NCBI GenBank assembly: GCA_023525915.1
Contig: CP026657.1
Span: 372,001 to 436,000, forward strand
Reading direction: 5' to 3'
Source: Acetispira formosa (nom. nud.)
GTDB taxonomy: Bacteria; Desulfobacterota; Desulfarculia; Adiutricales; Adiutricaceae
Length of the DNA stretch: 64,000 nucleotides
A program made the translations under genes and the position numbers. The notes beneath the pieces are model-generated. The model did not search any database. It was not told where the DNA came from and saw only the letters and a program-made list of their open reading frames with translations. Of this stretch, positions 1-9,242 are shown in pieces. The stretch's first letter is position 1. Each line of letters starts with the position of its first letter.

Positions 1-1
1 C

Positions 2-1375
2 CTGACCAATAACGCGGCCTTGAGTAAGCTTGACGCTGACACGCAATTTAAATTATCAGACCAGTTGCTGCAAAGTGAAACTTCCGTCACTGCTTTCAAA
101 CCATTTGATACGGTGGATGGTGCTTCATCTGAACTTCTGCGGACCATTCGGGAAATGGCCGAGACCCTGTCTCTTGATCAGTCCAATATCAGCGAGCTGG
201 GCGGCGGGGAGATGAATTACGATCCCAACACTGGCTATGTGGTCATCGCCAATTACGGCGGCCAGGACGCCATGAGCGGAGTTCCCGGCTTTGGCGTGCC
301 TTATGTTCAGGCCCTGAACGAAACCCACCCGACCCTGGCCATAGCCATCAAGGGCGTGGCCAAAAGCGCCGACGTCAGTAAAGACCTGAGCAGCATGATG
401 GGCAACGTCCAGAACGCGGCCATTTCGGCGGCCATATCCGGCAACCTTGATCAGGTCATGAATCATCTGAATTCCAATCTCTCAACGACCATGCCCGGCT
501 TTGCCGGCCCCTCCGGGCAGCTCAACGGCGTTTGGGTCACCCCCGGCTACACTATGACCAAGATCACCGGTGATTCCAAAAAGGGCTACAGTGATGTGGA
601 CGTCAAATCCCCCAACGTAACCGTTGGTTATGACCGCTGGGTTAACGACCGCATTCGCGCCGGTGTTTTCGCGGCTTTCAGCCGCCCGGAGACCGAAGGT
701 GATCACGAAAAAATCGAAACCGACAACCTCCAGGCCGGTATTTACGGTCAGGCCATGCTCAATTACGGCATCAATGTGAATGTTGGCCTGGGTTACAGCC
801 GGCAAAGCCACGAGGCGACCCGCAACGTCCACACCACCATTCTGGACGGCTACAACCAGGCCATCAAGGCCTCCTTTGACAGCAGCACCATCAGTGCGGC
901 CGTGGAAGTTTCCCGTCTGTATCCGATTGATCAGAACACTTTCATCCGGCCGGCCGTCGGCTACAGCTACGTTTCCACCAGTATGGACGGCTACACGGAA
1001 AAATCCAATGTGGCCATCAAGAGCAATGATCTCTCCCAAGAGGTTGAAGATACCGATTTCACTCTGCACCTGGTTCGTCTGGGTGCGGAAGGCGGCTGGA
1101 GCGACAATCTGACCACGGTCACCGGCCGGCTCTTCTACGTGGCTAATCTGGGCGACACCCGACCCAAGACCAGGGCCTCAATGGTCACTGACAGTTCCAT
1201 GCCCTTCTCCGTCACGGGTGCGGAATATGACAAAAACATGTTCAACATTGGTTTGGGCGTAAAATATGTACCGCCGCAGATGAGAGGCATGACCCTGGGC
1301 CTGAATTACGATGCCCTACTAGGTTCCAACTCCAAAAACCACAACATAAACCTAATGATGCGCTACGAATTCTAG
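2..1375 (+). CDS. Autotransporter beta-barrel domain protein, 5' end outside window
   Basis: The frame is open to the window edge, so only the C-terminal part (about 458 codons) is visible and the TTG at 20 is probably not the real start. The first ~165 visible residues are a low-complexity passenger/linker. From about 530 nt onward the protein shows alternating amphipathic strands (GVWVTPGYTM, VTVGYDRWV, IRAGVFAAFSRPE, GLGYSR) typical of the type V autotransporter barrel that inserts in the outer membrane. It ends in MMRYEF, with the C-terminal Phe recognised by the Bam machinery. By family knowledge the barrel exports or anchors the upstream passenger at the cell surface. The passenger's activity cannot be judged here. 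A dispersed repeat starts directly after the stop codon. Confidence 0.85.
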   Translation: MTNNAALSKLDADTQFKLSDQLLQSETSVTAFKPFDTVDGASSELLRTIREMAETLSLDQSNISELGGGEMNYDPNTGYVVIANYGGQDAMSGVPGFGVPYVQALNETHPTLAIAIKGVAKSADVSKDLSSMMGNVQNAAISAAISGNLDQVMNHLNSNLSTTMPGFAGPSGQLNGVWVTPGYTMTKITGDSKKGYSDVDVKSPNVTVGYDRWVNDRIRAGVFAAFSRPETEGDHEKIETDNLQAGIYGQAMLNYGINVNVGLGYSRQSHEATRNVHTTILDGYNQAIKASFDSSTISAAVEVSRLYPIDQNTFIRPAVGYSYVSTSMDGYTEKSNVAIKSNDLSQEVEDTDFTLHLVRLGAEGGWSDNLTTVTGRLFYVANLGDTRPKTRASMVTDSSMPFSVTGAEYDKNMFNIGLGVKYVPPQMRGMTLGLNYDALLGSNSKNHNINLMMRYEF

Positions 1376-1483
1376 CCAGGGCGGAGCCCTGGACCCACGG
1401 ATGCTTGCGCATCCTTCGTCTAGGTGACTCCTTCCCGTAATAGTTAATTACGGCGGCCATCATCGTATTAAGAGCGGTGCCCC
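1376..1483 (+). repeat. Dispersed ~110-bp repeat, copy R1
   Basis: First of four copies (others at 20246-20336 minus, 29769-29876 minus, 35111-35200 plus). The 3' part, 1452-1483, contains the near-invariant core GGCCATCATCGTATTAAGAG. The 5' part starts with a short palindrome (CCAGGG...CCCTGG) and, over its first ~50 bp, matches the reverse complement of R3 almost base for base. It begins at the stop codon of the autotransporter gene. The rest of the gap 1376-1860 holds a perfect palindrome and a long hairpin, listed separately. No small gene was seen there. Confidence 0.75.
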
Positions 1484-1561
1484 CTCAACTCTGGCCTCTG
1501 TATTATCGCTTGAGGCGATTTCTATTCCTTGAATAATTCCTTTTATTTCAATGTTTTCGCG

Positions 1562-1593
1562 CGGTTGCCCCGACTACGTAGTCGGGGCAACCG
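1562..1593. terminator. Perfect 32-bp palindrome, possible terminator
   Basis: The stem GGTTGCCCCGACTA pairs perfectly with its complement around CG. It lies in an AT-rich setting and is followed by TATTTTG on the plus strand. It could end transcription from the autotransporter gene, but the T-tract is weak, so the call is tentative. Confidence 0.4.
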
Positions 1594-1630
1594 TATTTTG
1601 AATTCTTCGAAACGCCCAGCCAACAAAGTA

Positions 1631-1760
1631 GGAGCCGGGGGCTGAAAAATTTCTGTAGAGAACCATTGTTTCTGCGCCACTTGTCTGAGCTGAGTCTTCG
1701 AAGCGAGTTGTGGCGCAGAAACAATGGTGAACGAAAGAAAATTTTCAGCCCCCCGGCTCC
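1631..1760. repeat. Long hairpin of family 3, solo copy
   Basis: An outer stem of about 24 bp (1631-1654 with 1737-1760) and an inner stem (about 1661-1679 with 1711-1728) enclose an apical segment, 1680-1710, that reads CTTGTCTGAGCTGAG then CGAAGCGAGTTG. The same apical segment occurs in both arms of the giant inverted repeat at 45756-46580, there with different stem bases. The arms pair with only a few mismatches. It is far longer than a terminator and has no T-run. Confidence 0.75.
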
Positions 1761-1860
1761 GGCCCACCGCTAAATCCTGCTCATACAAATTCCGATCAGT
1801 TGTCAATATGATGCTGATTATGCTATAAAGAACCTTTGTCAACTTTTGAGGGATAAAAAT

Positions 1861-2598
1861 ATGTTTGGATTATTTAAAGCCGCGCTTGGATTCCTCAGCA
1901 TTATTCCAACCGGCCGGAAAACTATGCTGGAACCGGAGGAATTCGGGCGCTTTCCCGCCTTTTATCCGGCTGTCGGGCTGGTTTTCGGACTTCTTTTATA
2001 TCTGCTGTATTTTATTTTTTCTGGTGTGCTGCCGCCAAGCGGCTTGGCCGTTCTGTTATGCACTCTTTTGATCATCCTCAATCGCGGGTTTCATATTGAC
2101 GGCTTGGCCGATGCGGCCGATGCCCTCTTTTCCCATAAATCTCAGGAACAGAAGCTCATCATCATGAAAGACAGCCGCCAAGGCACCTTTGGAGTTTTGG
2201 CCATTGTTCTGGATGTGCTCCTGAAAATCAGGTTCATTGAAATCGTTTTGCCTTTAGCCCCCTGGATGCTCATCCTCTGGCCGGTCTGGGGACGGCTGGC
2301 CGCTTCCAGCGTGGCCGTCCGCTCCACCTATGTACGCTCGGAAGGCGGGCTGGGGCGCTGGATGGTGGAAAATTCCGGCCCCAAGGAACTTTTTCAGGCC
2401 GCGCTTTTCGGTCTGGTCCTGAGCCTCTTCGGAGGCGGAGCCGCTATTTTGACCGCTCTGGCCGCCATTTTCTTCGGCTTTTTCCTCACCTGGGTCTGGA
2501 AAAAGTCCCTGGGCGGCGTTACCGGCGACCTCCTCGGCGCCAGCATTGAATTGTGCGAAATCTTTACAATCATTCTTTTCTATATACTTATCAGCTAA
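1861..2598 (+). CDS. cobS: Adenosylcobinamide-GDP ribazoletransferase CobS
   Basis: Last-stage cobalamin (B12) synthesis enzyme that joins adenosylcobinamide-GDP and alpha-ribazole to make adenosylcobalamin, in the inner membrane. At 245 aa it has normal family length. The two hallmark motifs are present: DGLADAADALF from Asp80 and MKDSRQGTFGV about 20 residues later, separated and followed by several hydrophobic membrane segments. I chose ATG 1861 because GAGGG lies 8-12 bases upstream. An in-frame TTG at 1846 adds five residues but lies before that ribosome site. No other cob gene is nearby, and I see no cobalamin riboswitch upstream. The next gene, icd, starts 10 bases after its stop, so it is probably co-transcribed with the citrate-cycle genes. 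Confidence 0.93.
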   Translation: MFGLFKAALGFLSIIPTGRKTMLEPEEFGRFPAFYPAVGLVFGLLLYLLYFIFSGVLPPSGLAVLLCTLLIILNRGFHIDGLADAADALFSHKSQEQKLIIMKDSRQGTFGVLAIVLDVLLKIRFIEIVLPLAPWMLILWPVWGRLAASSVAVRSTYVRSEGGLGRWMVENSGPKELFQAALFGLVLSLFGGGAAILTALAAIFFGFFLTWVWKKSLGGVTGDLLGASIELCEIFTIILFYILIS

Positions 2599-2608
2599 GG
2601 AGAGCGCC

Positions 2609-3799
2609 ATGAGCGGCATCATCACAGTTGGCCCCGAAGGTCAATTCATCGTGCCTGAAAGCCCCATTATCCCTATTATTGTCGGGGACGGTATCGGCCC
2701 CGATATCTGGCGGGCCACCCGCCCAATTCTGGACGGGGCCGCCGCCAAGAGCGGCCATGGCCCCATTGAGTGGCTGGAAGTGGCCGCCGGACAGAAAGCT
2801 ATGGATGAGACCGGCGAGTATTTGCCCCAAACCACCCTGGACGCCCTCCGTAAATATCGTGTCAGCCTGAAAGGCCCCTTGGGCACTCCGGTGGGCGGCG
2901 GTATCCGCAGCCTGAATGTGGCTATTCGTAAGGAACTGGATTTGTATGCCTGTATCCGGCCGGTGAAATATATTCCCGGAACGCCCAGCCCGGTGCGTCA
3001 GCCGGAAAAAATTAACATGGTCATTTTTCGGGAAAACACCGAGGATGTCTATGCCGGTCTGGAGTGGCCGGCCGGAAGCCCTGAGGCCGATGAGCTAATC
3101 AGCTTCGTTTCCCAAAAATTCGGGGCCTGTATACGCCCCGGCTCCTCCGTGGGCCTCAAACCCATGAGCGAGTTCGGTTCCAAACGCCTGATCCGCATGG
3201 CCATGAAATGGGCACTCGATAAAAAGTTGCCCAATCTGACCCTGGTTCACAAGGGCAACATCATGAAGTTTACCGAGGGCTTTTTCCGGGCCTGGGGTTA
3301 TGAACTGGCTGCCGATGAATTCGGCCCCCAAACCGTGCCGGAATCTGAGGCGGACGCGGGCGACAAACGCCTGATAATCAAAGACCGCATTGCCGACAAC
3401 ATGTTCATGCAGACTCTTCTGCGGCCGGATGAATATTCAGTTCTGGCCATGCCCAACCTCAACGGCGATTACCTGTCCGACGCTCTGGCCGCCCAGATCG
3501 GCGGCTTGGGCATGGCTCCCGGAGCCAACGTGGGCGACGGCCTGGCCGTTTTCGAAGCTACCCACGGCACTGCGCCCAAATATGCGGGATGCGACATGGT
3601 CAACCCCTGCTCCCTGATACTTTCCGGCGCGTTCATGCTGGAATTCATGGGCTGGAACGATGCGGCCAAGCTTGTCTATCAGGCCGTGGCCAAAACCATT
3701 GCCTCTAAAATCGTCACTTATGATCTGGCCCGCCAGATGGATGGAGTGGCCCCGGTGGCCACCTCCGCTTTCGGGGCGGCAGTCGTCGAACGGCTTTGA
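2609..3799 (+). CDS. icd: NADP-dependent isocitrate dehydrogenase
   Basis: Converts isocitrate to 2-oxoglutarate and CO2 with NADP, in the cytoplasm. At 396 aa it is slightly shorter than the E. coli enzyme. The substrate site is visible as RSLNVAIRK (Ser101, Asn103, Arg107) plus the Arg of ACIRPVKY. The metal/cofactor signature NLNGDYLSDALAAQIGG is followed by HGTAPKYAG with a Val four residues later. That is the Lys-Tyr-Val arrangement that marks NADP rather than NAD specificity in the E. coli enzyme. ATG 2609 has AAGGAG at the correct distance. It sits 10 bases after cobS and 29 before aconitase, so the pair catalyses citrate to 2-oxoglutarate, most likely for glutamate supply or an oxidative citrate-cycle arm. 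Confidence 0.95.
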   Translation: MSGIITVGPEGQFIVPESPIIPIIVGDGIGPDIWRATRPILDGAAAKSGHGPIEWLEVAAGQKAMDETGEYLPQTTLDALRKYRVSLKGPLGTPVGGGIRSLNVAIRKELDLYACIRPVKYIPGTPSPVRQPEKINMVIFRENTEDVYAGLEWPAGSPEADELISFVSQKFGACIRPGSSVGLKPMSEFGSKRLIRMAMKWALDKKLPNLTLVHKGNIMKFTEGFFRAWGYELAADEFGPQTVPESEADAGDKRLIIKDRIADNMFMQTLLRPDEYSVLAMPNLNGDYLSDALAAQIGGLGMAPGANVGDGLAVFEATHGTAPKYAGCDMVNPCSLILSGAFMLEFMGWNDAAKLVYQAVAKTIASKIVTYDLARQMDGVAPVATSAFGAAVVERL

Positions 3800-3828
3800 T
3801 ACTTATTTTGGTAAAGACGGGAAAGACA

Positions 3829-5757
3829 ATGAATCTGGTTCAAAAGATTATCAAAAATCACCTGAAAGTCGGTGAAATGGTCACCGGCCGGGAAATCGGC
3901 CTGACCATAGATCAAACTCTGGTTCACGACGCCACCGGCCAAATGGCCATGCTCCAGTTCGAGGCATTGGGCTTTCCCCGGGTGAAGACCAAGCGTTCTT
4001 TGATTTACACCGATCACAACATCCTCCAGATCGGTTATGAGAATGCCGACGACCACGCTTTCCTGGCCTCAACAGCCAAAAAGTTCGGGATTCATTATTC
4101 AAAAATAGGCAGCGGCATTTGCCACCAGGTCAATCTGGAGCGCTTTTCCGTACCCGGCCAGACACTGTTGGGAGCCGACAGCCACACCACCACCGGCGGA
4201 GCCGTGGGCCAACTGGCCATCGGGGCCGGGGGGCTGGATGTGGCCGTGGCTATGGGCGGCTGGCCATTTTACCTGCCTATGCCCGCCGTTATGAAAATAG
4301 ATCTGACCGGCCGTCTGAAGCCCTGGAGCAGGGCCAAGGATGTGGCCCTGGAAATTCTGCGCCGCTTAACCGTGTCCGGCGGGCGCGGCAAAATCCTGGA
4401 GTTTTGCGGCGAAGGGGTGGGAACGCTGTCCGTCACGGAACGGGCCACCATCACCAACATGAGCATCGAAACCGGGGCCATCACCGCTGTTTTCCCCTCT
4501 GATGAGCATACCAGGGCCTTCCTTAAACGCCAGGGCCGGGAAGATGACTTCACTCCGCTCGCCGCCGACCCGGACGCGGTTTATGACGAGTCCATCACCA
4601 TAGACCTATCCGCCATCGAGCCCCTGGCCGCCGCCCCGCACTCGCCCGACAACGTCCAGACCGTGGCCGAGGCGGCCGGGCGCAAGGTCGATCAAATCGC
4701 CATCGGCTCCTGCACCAATTCCTCCTATGAGGATTTGATGACCGTGGCCGCCATTCTGAAGGGCAGGAAGATTCCGGCCCATGTCAGTCTGGTCATCGCG
4801 CCGGGCTCACGTCAGGTCTTTCAGGAACTGGCCAACCGGGGGGCGCTGGCCGATCTCATCGCCGCCGGGGCGCGTATTATGGAAGTAGCTTGCGGCTTCT
4901 GTAACGGTGTGGGGCAGGCTCCCAAAAACGATGGGGTCTCACTGCGCACCTCTAATCGCAACTTTCCCGGCCGCAGCGGCACAGCCAATGCCAATCTCTA
5001 TCTGGTCAGCCCGGAAACGGCGGCCGTCTCGGCCATCAGCGGCGTGATCACCGATCCCCGCACTTTCGGCCAGGCCATTACTATCACCCCGCCGAAGCAA
5101 TTCATAATCGACGATTCCCTCATCGTCCCGCCCGCGCCGGAGGCCGAGGCCGACTCGGTGGAGATCGTGCGCGGCCCCAACATCGCTCCCCTGCCCCGCT
5201 TCACCGCGCTGGAGAACGCTTTCGAGGGCGAAGTAATGCTGACCTTGGGTGATAACGTCACCACCGACGACATTCTTCCGGCCGGAGCCCATATTCTGGC
5301 CCTGAGAGCCAATATCCCGGCCATTTCAAAATACATATTTTCCAATATTGACCCTGATTACCATCTGCGCCAACGGGAAGCCGGATATGGCTTCGTCATC
5401 GGCGGCCGGAATTACGGACAGGGTTCCAGCCGTGAGCACGCCGCCCTGGCCCCGCGCTATCTGGGCCTGAAAGCGGTTATTGCGGAAAGCTTTGCCAGAA
5501 TCCACAAAGCCAACCTCTGCAATTTCGGTATTCTGCCTTTGGAGTTCGTCAATCCCGAAGACAGGGGCCGAATTGAAAAATGTCACCGTTTGGCCCTTGA
5601 AAATCTGTCCGGGCTAAAAGCCGGCCAGACACTGACTGTAAAAAACTTGACCACCGGAGCCGGTTTTGAGGTAAAATTGGAAATGTCCGAGCGTCAGGCT
5701 GAACTTTTAAAAGCCGGTGGGCTTTTAGCCCAAGCCGCCGGAACGGCCGGGAAATAA
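3829..5757 (+). CDS. Aconitate hydratase, compact bacterial type
   Basis: Isomerises citrate to isocitrate via cis-aconitate using a [4Fe-4S] cluster. At 642 aa it belongs to the compact aconitase class rather than the ~890-aa AcnA or AcnB. Cluster ligands are visible as SCTNS (Cys295) and CGFC (Cys355, Cys358). The active-site region LLGADSHTTTGGAVG and the C-terminal swivel domain (GDNVTTDDILPAG, GRNYGQGSSREHAAL) are intact. ATG 3829 was chosen over the in-frame upstream start because it has GGGA about 10 bases ahead and matches the usual N-terminus. It follows icd by 29 bases, and the two enzymes act in sequence. A 138-base gap precedes the next gene start. Confidence 0.94.
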   Translation: MNLVQKIIKNHLKVGEMVTGREIGLTIDQTLVHDATGQMAMLQFEALGFPRVKTKRSLIYTDHNILQIGYENADDHAFLASTAKKFGIHYSKIGSGICHQVNLERFSVPGQTLLGADSHTTTGGAVGQLAIGAGGLDVAVAMGGWPFYLPMPAVMKIDLTGRLKPWSRAKDVALEILRRLTVSGGRGKILEFCGEGVGTLSVTERATITNMSIETGAITAVFPSDEHTRAFLKRQGREDDFTPLAADPDAVYDESITIDLSAIEPLAAAPHSPDNVQTVAEAAGRKVDQIAIGSCTNSSYEDLMTVAAILKGRKIPAHVSLVIAPGSRQVFQELANRGALADLIAAGARIMEVACGFCNGVGQAPKNDGVSLRTSNRNFPGRSGTANANLYLVSPETAAVSAISGVITDPRTFGQAITITPPKQFIIDDSLIVPPAPEAEADSVEIVRGPNIAPLPRFTALENAFEGEVMLTLGDNVTTDDILPAGAHILALRANIPAISKYIFSNIDPDYHLRQREAGYGFVIGGRNYGQGSSREHAALAPRYLGLKAVIAESFARIHKANLCNFGILPLEFVNPEDRGRIEKCHRLALENLSGLKAGQTLTVKNLTTGAGFEVKLEMSERQAELLKAGGLLAQAAGTAGK

Positions 5758-5895
5758 TCCCCGCCTGATTCATTGCAGACGGGCTTTCCTAAACTTTATG
5801 AAGACCAGAGGGCTGAATTGACGCCATATCTCAATGATCAAAGCATTCAAACGACCACTCATTCCCGGCCCCGCGATTTGGCGGCCAGGGCGGAC

Positions 5896-7101
5896 ATGGT
5901 GAAAGCGGCGGCGGTCATCCTGATTCTGATCGCGGCCGTTCTAATATCGGGCCGGGCCGGGGCTGATGAGTCTCCCGCCTATAAAGTGGTCGTCTATTCG
6001 CCCCATTATAACCATAATGAGGATGCGTCCGAATACAATCAACTGTTCAAGAAAGATCTGGAAAAATACTGGAATGGAAATGTAATAGAGCTTCGCCATT
6101 TCCGTCAGGATTTCGTGGGTTTCCATGACCAGATAAGTGATGAGATAGAAGCTCTGGCCGCCGATCCCCTGATCCGGGCCCTGGTGATCGGCGAAGGTCT
6201 GCCCGGCACCCTGACCGGCATAACCAGCCTCAGGGCCAAACGGCCGGACATTTTCGTCATTGTCATCGATCCGCACGAAGACCTGGAAACCACCACCAGG
6301 GTGGCCACCCTGACTGTGACGCTAAACAACGCGGCCAGAGGCTATATCTTCCCCACCATGGCCAATCGCATGGGCGCGCGGACCCTGATATACTTTTCCC
6401 TGCCGCGCCACCAGGAAATCCCCTTCATCGCCAGACAAAAGCGCATTCTGTCCGCCGTCAGCCGCGACATGGGCATGATCATGGTTTCCGATCTGACCGC
6501 CCCCGATCCGGCCCTGAACACTGATCGTGAGTCCATTAAGAAATATTTTGAAAAGGCCGTCGATGTTTACATGGAGAGATACGGCCAGGAAGTCGCCTTT
6601 ATCTCCACCAGCACAGTTCACAGCGACATTCTAATCCCCATTGTCATGCAAAAAGGCGGGAATGTCCTGGAAGCCATCCAGTCCTCACCCCTGTTGGGTT
6701 TCCCGGAAGCTCTGGGGCTAACCCCGGAGGCCAAAGCCCTCTTTGGCCGCTGGCATGACCTTTTGACGCTGGAGGATGAAAAGTATATGGAATTGGACCC
6801 CAGGGGCGGATTCACCCTCTGGACCTATCCATATCCGCATACAGTGGTGCTCTCAATGGTTGACATCGCCATAGCCGCCCTGGAAGACCGGGCCGACATT
6901 TATGACCTCAAGGGTGTTTCTACAGCTTTGGAGAAATACTCCCCCGGCGCCAAATGGCTGGTCAGCACTATAATGAACTATAAAACCAACACCGTCATGC
7001 CGCAGGCCGTCCTGGTTCTTCAGGATACCTATTGGCTTGGGCACGGCTATCAGGGCTTCACACGCCTGAATATCCCCACCAAATATTACCGAATACAATA
7101 G
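5896..7101 (+). CDS. DUF3798-like periplasmic substrate-binding-type protein
   Basis: A 401-aa exported protein. ATG 5896 opens a classic signal peptide (MVKAAAVILILIAAVLISG, cleavage near GAGA-DES). The longer open frame upstream would bury that signal, so it was rejected. The body has the alternating beta/alpha layout of type I periplasmic binding proteins: VVVYSPHYN, ALVIGEGLPG, DIFVIVIDPHED, EVAFISTSTVHSD. I match it to the DUF3798 family, which is often described as ABC-transporter binding protein-like. No permease or ATPase is adjacent, so the ligand and transport role are unknown. FabD follows after 14 bases, an unexpected partner. Upstream ribosome site is weak. Confidence 0.7.
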   Translation: MVKAAAVILILIAAVLISGRAGADESPAYKVVVYSPHYNHNEDASEYNQLFKKDLEKYWNGNVIELRHFRQDFVGFHDQISDEIEALAADPLIRALVIGEGLPGTLTGITSLRAKRPDIFVIVIDPHEDLETTTRVATLTVTLNNAARGYIFPTMANRMGARTLIYFSLPRHQEIPFIARQKRILSAVSRDMGMIMVSDLTAPDPALNTDRESIKKYFEKAVDVYMERYGQEVAFISTSTVHSDILIPIVMQKGGNVLEAIQSSPLLGFPEALGLTPEAKALFGRWHDLLTLEDEKYMELDPRGGFTLWTYPYPHTVVLSMVDIAIAALEDRADIYDLKGVSTALEKYSPGAKWLVSTIMNYKTNTVMPQAVLVLQDTYWLGHGYQGFTRLNIPTKYYRIQ

Positions 7102-7115
7102 AACAGGAGCCAGAG

Positions 7116-8012
7116 ATGAGCGTAGCCTTTATTTTTCCCGGCCAGGGCGGCCAGTTTGTCGGTCAGGGTCAGGCTTGGGTGCAAAAAGACCCCAGCCTCA
7201 TGGAAGTATTTAAAATGGCTGATGATATCTCAGGCCGCCCCATTTCCAAGCTCTGTTTTGAAGGACCGGCTGAAGATTTGTCCAAAACCATCAATCTTCA
7301 GCCGGCCGTACTGGCGGTGAGCCTGGCCGCCCTGCGGCTGATGAAAGCCGCTTCGGGAAAACCTTCTTTCACGGCTGGGCACTCCCTGGGTGAATTCGGT
7401 GCGCTCTGCGCGGCCGAGGTTATTGATGAAAACACGGCCATGGCCCTGGTCACCAAAAGGGCCGCGCTGATGGACGCCAACGCGGCCAAGATTCCGGGAG
7501 CCATGATGGCGGTCATAGGCATGCCGGCTGAAGAGCTGGAGCCCATCTGCGAATTGGCCCGCAATGAGGGCGTGGTAATCATGGCCAATTTTAACACTCC
7601 TGAACAGATTGTGATCTCCGGTGAAGCCAGAGCGGTAACGGCGGCCGGCAAATACATCAAGATGAAGAACGGGCGGGCCATTGCTCTGCCCGTTTCCGGC
7701 GGCTTCCACAGCCAGTTGATGGCCGAAGCGGCCGAAGGTTTTGCCGCTGAGCTGGAAAAGGTCGAATTCCAGAACCCGGTCTGCCCGGTGGTCCCCAACG
7801 GCACGGGAATACTGACCTCCGACCCGGCTGAAATAAAAAAACAGCTTCTGACTCAGATTACTTCCCCGGTTTTGTGGACCAAGACAGTGGAGAGCCTCCT
7901 GGAGGCTGGAGCCACCTCTTTTGTGGAAGCCTGGCCCAAGGCCTATCTGGGCAGCATGGTCAAAAAATGCCTCCCCAAAGGCAGCGAGATCCCAGTAACC
8001 TTCCAGCAGTAA
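7116..8012 (+). CDS. fabD: ACP S-malonyltransferase (FabD-type acyltransferase)
   Basis: Transfers malonyl from CoA to acyl carrier protein at the start of fatty acid synthesis. At 298 aa it has normal length. The N-terminal FPGQGGQ loop, nucleophile motif GHSLGEFGA (Ser90), and the general-base motif SGGFHSQLM (His198) are all in place. ATG 7116 has AGGAG about 9 bases upstream. It is not in a usual fab cluster: no KAS III, FabG or ACP lies next to it, and the flanking genes are a periplasmic protein and a sensor. It could therefore be the housekeeping FabD or an acyltransferase for a specialised lipid or polyketide. The motif set is fully consistent with malonyl use. Confidence 0.88.
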   Translation: MSVAFIFPGQGGQFVGQGQAWVQKDPSLMEVFKMADDISGRPISKLCFEGPAEDLSKTINLQPAVLAVSLAALRLMKAASGKPSFTAGHSLGEFGALCAAEVIDENTAMALVTKRAALMDANAAKIPGAMMAVIGMPAEELEPICELARNEGVVIMANFNTPEQIVISGEARAVTAAGKYIKMKNGRAIALPVSGGFHSQLMAEAAEGFAAELEKVEFQNPVCPVVPNGTGILTSDPAEIKKQLLTQITSPVLWTKTVESLLEAGATSFVEAWPKAYLGSMVKKCLPKGSEIPVTFQQ

Positions 8013-8024
8013 CGCCCCCCAGGC

Positions 8025-8048
8025 CCCGCCAGTCTTGCGGCTGGCGGG
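8025..8048. other. Small intergenic hairpin
   Basis: CCCGCCAG pairs with CTGGCGGG between fabD and the sensor gene. There is no T-run after it, so it may be an RNA-stability stem rather than a terminator. Confidence 0.4.
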
Positions 8049-8096
8049 CATGAAGCGCATTTCGTTCACCATCAGGGAATAACTCGGGAGGGACTC

Positions 8097-9242
8097 ATGC
8101 GTCATACTGTTCGGGCCTTCATAGTTTTTCTGGTTACCATAACCGTGGCCGCCGTATTCGTAGTGGTGGCCCTTCTTTTTTACCGCCCGGTCTCAGACAG
8201 GATCATCAGCGAACAGACCGCTGAACTGACCAGGGTGACCACCCTTCTGGCTCAATCCGCTGAACGGAAGTATGATCCGAAGTCACTTCGCTCCGAGTTT
8301 GAGGCCTGGGGCCGCACCGTGGCTTCACTGGGTGACTATCGTCTCAGCCTGATCAGTTCCGATGGCGAACTTTTGGATGATTCACGACTATCGGCCAGCA
8401 CGGTCCGGCCGGACGCCGATAACCACGGCAACCGGCCGGAAGTGCTGGCGGCCTTCAGCCAGGGCAGCGGCCTTAGCCTTCGATACAGCGCCACCACCGG
8501 CCACAACTATATTTATGTGGCCCGGCGTATTGATTTTAAAAATGGCGAATATCCCCCAATGGTTCTGCGGCTGGGTGCGCCCTATAGCCTGATGAGTGGC
8601 CTCAAGGGTGATATTTATAGAAAATTTGCCTTTGCCGCCTTTATCTCCATCATTTTTGCCTTTGTTTTTTCCTATGTTTCAACCAGGGAGTTGAAGGACG
8701 ATCTTAAACGGCTCAATGAAATGGCGGCCGATCTGGCAGACGGCCGCCTCCAAAAGCGGCTGGTGCGGCACCCCAAAAATGACCTTGGCGACCTAGGACT
8801 GACCCTTAACCGTCTGGCCAGCCGCTATTCACGGGATGAAAAACGTTATCAGGCGGAAGAGGCGCGCCTGGGCAGTATTCTGGAAAACATGGAAGAAGGC
8901 GTGCTGGTGACGGACTCTTCCGGCAGCATAGTCAATTCAAACCAGGCGGCCGCAGCCCTTTTCGAGCTGGAAAACACGCCGACGGGCCTGCCGGGGGAAT
9001 TCATCCGCCAGCCTGAAATGATTCGGGCTCTTGAAATGGCGGCCAAAGGTCAGCCCGTTTCGGATAAAGTTTACAGAATACCGGGAGCGCCCGATAAATT
9101 TATCCGGGCCCACATGTCTCCCATAATCCATGAGGGACAGGTTACCGGCGTTGTGGCGGTATTCAACGACGACGGCCCGGCGGCTGCCGGTGTAATCGGT
9201 TTGGACAGCGCCTGGTTGAAAAAAACTGGAGAAGATCAATGA
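8097..9242 (+). CDS. Membrane sensor with HAMP and PAS domains, no kinase domain
   Basis: A 381-aa inner-membrane protein: first membrane helix at about residues 8-28, periplasmic sensing region of about 145 residues, second helix at about 176-198, HAMP linker (ELKDDLKRLNEMAADLADGR) and a cytoplasmic PAS domain from about residue 262 (ILENMEEGVLVTDSSGSIV). This is the N-terminal architecture of a PhoR-like kinase, but the protein stops after the PAS domain. No His-box, ATPase or GGDEF domain is present. ATG 8097 has a GGGAGGGA ribosome site. The stop overlaps the next start in ATGA, so translation is coupled to the siroheme reductase gene. It may deliver a signal to a separate partner or modulate another sensor by dimerisation. 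Confidence 0.8.
   Translation: MRHTVRAFIVFLVTITVAAVFVVVALLFYRPVSDRIISEQTAELTRVTTLLAQSAERKYDPKSLRSEFEAWGRTVASLGDYRLSLISSDGELLDDSRLSASTVRPDADNHGNRPEVLAAFSQGSGLSLRYSATTGHNYIYVARRIDFKNGEYPPMVLRLGAPYSLMSGLKGDIYRKFAFAAFISIIFAFVFSYVSTRELKDDLKRLNEMAADLADGRLQKRLVRHPKNDLGDLGLTLNRLASRYSRDEKRYQAEEARLGSILENMEEGVLVTDSSGSIVNSNQAAAALFELENTPTGLPGEFIRQPEMIRALEMAAKGQPVSDKVYRIPGAPDKFIRAHMSPIIHEGQVTGVVAVFNDDGPAAAGVIGLDSAWLKKTGEDQ

Noticed and set aside
1376..1860. Cobalamin riboswitch upstream of cobS
   Set aside because: I saw no B12-box-like sequence. The gap is filled by a dispersed repeat, a palindrome and a long hairpin.
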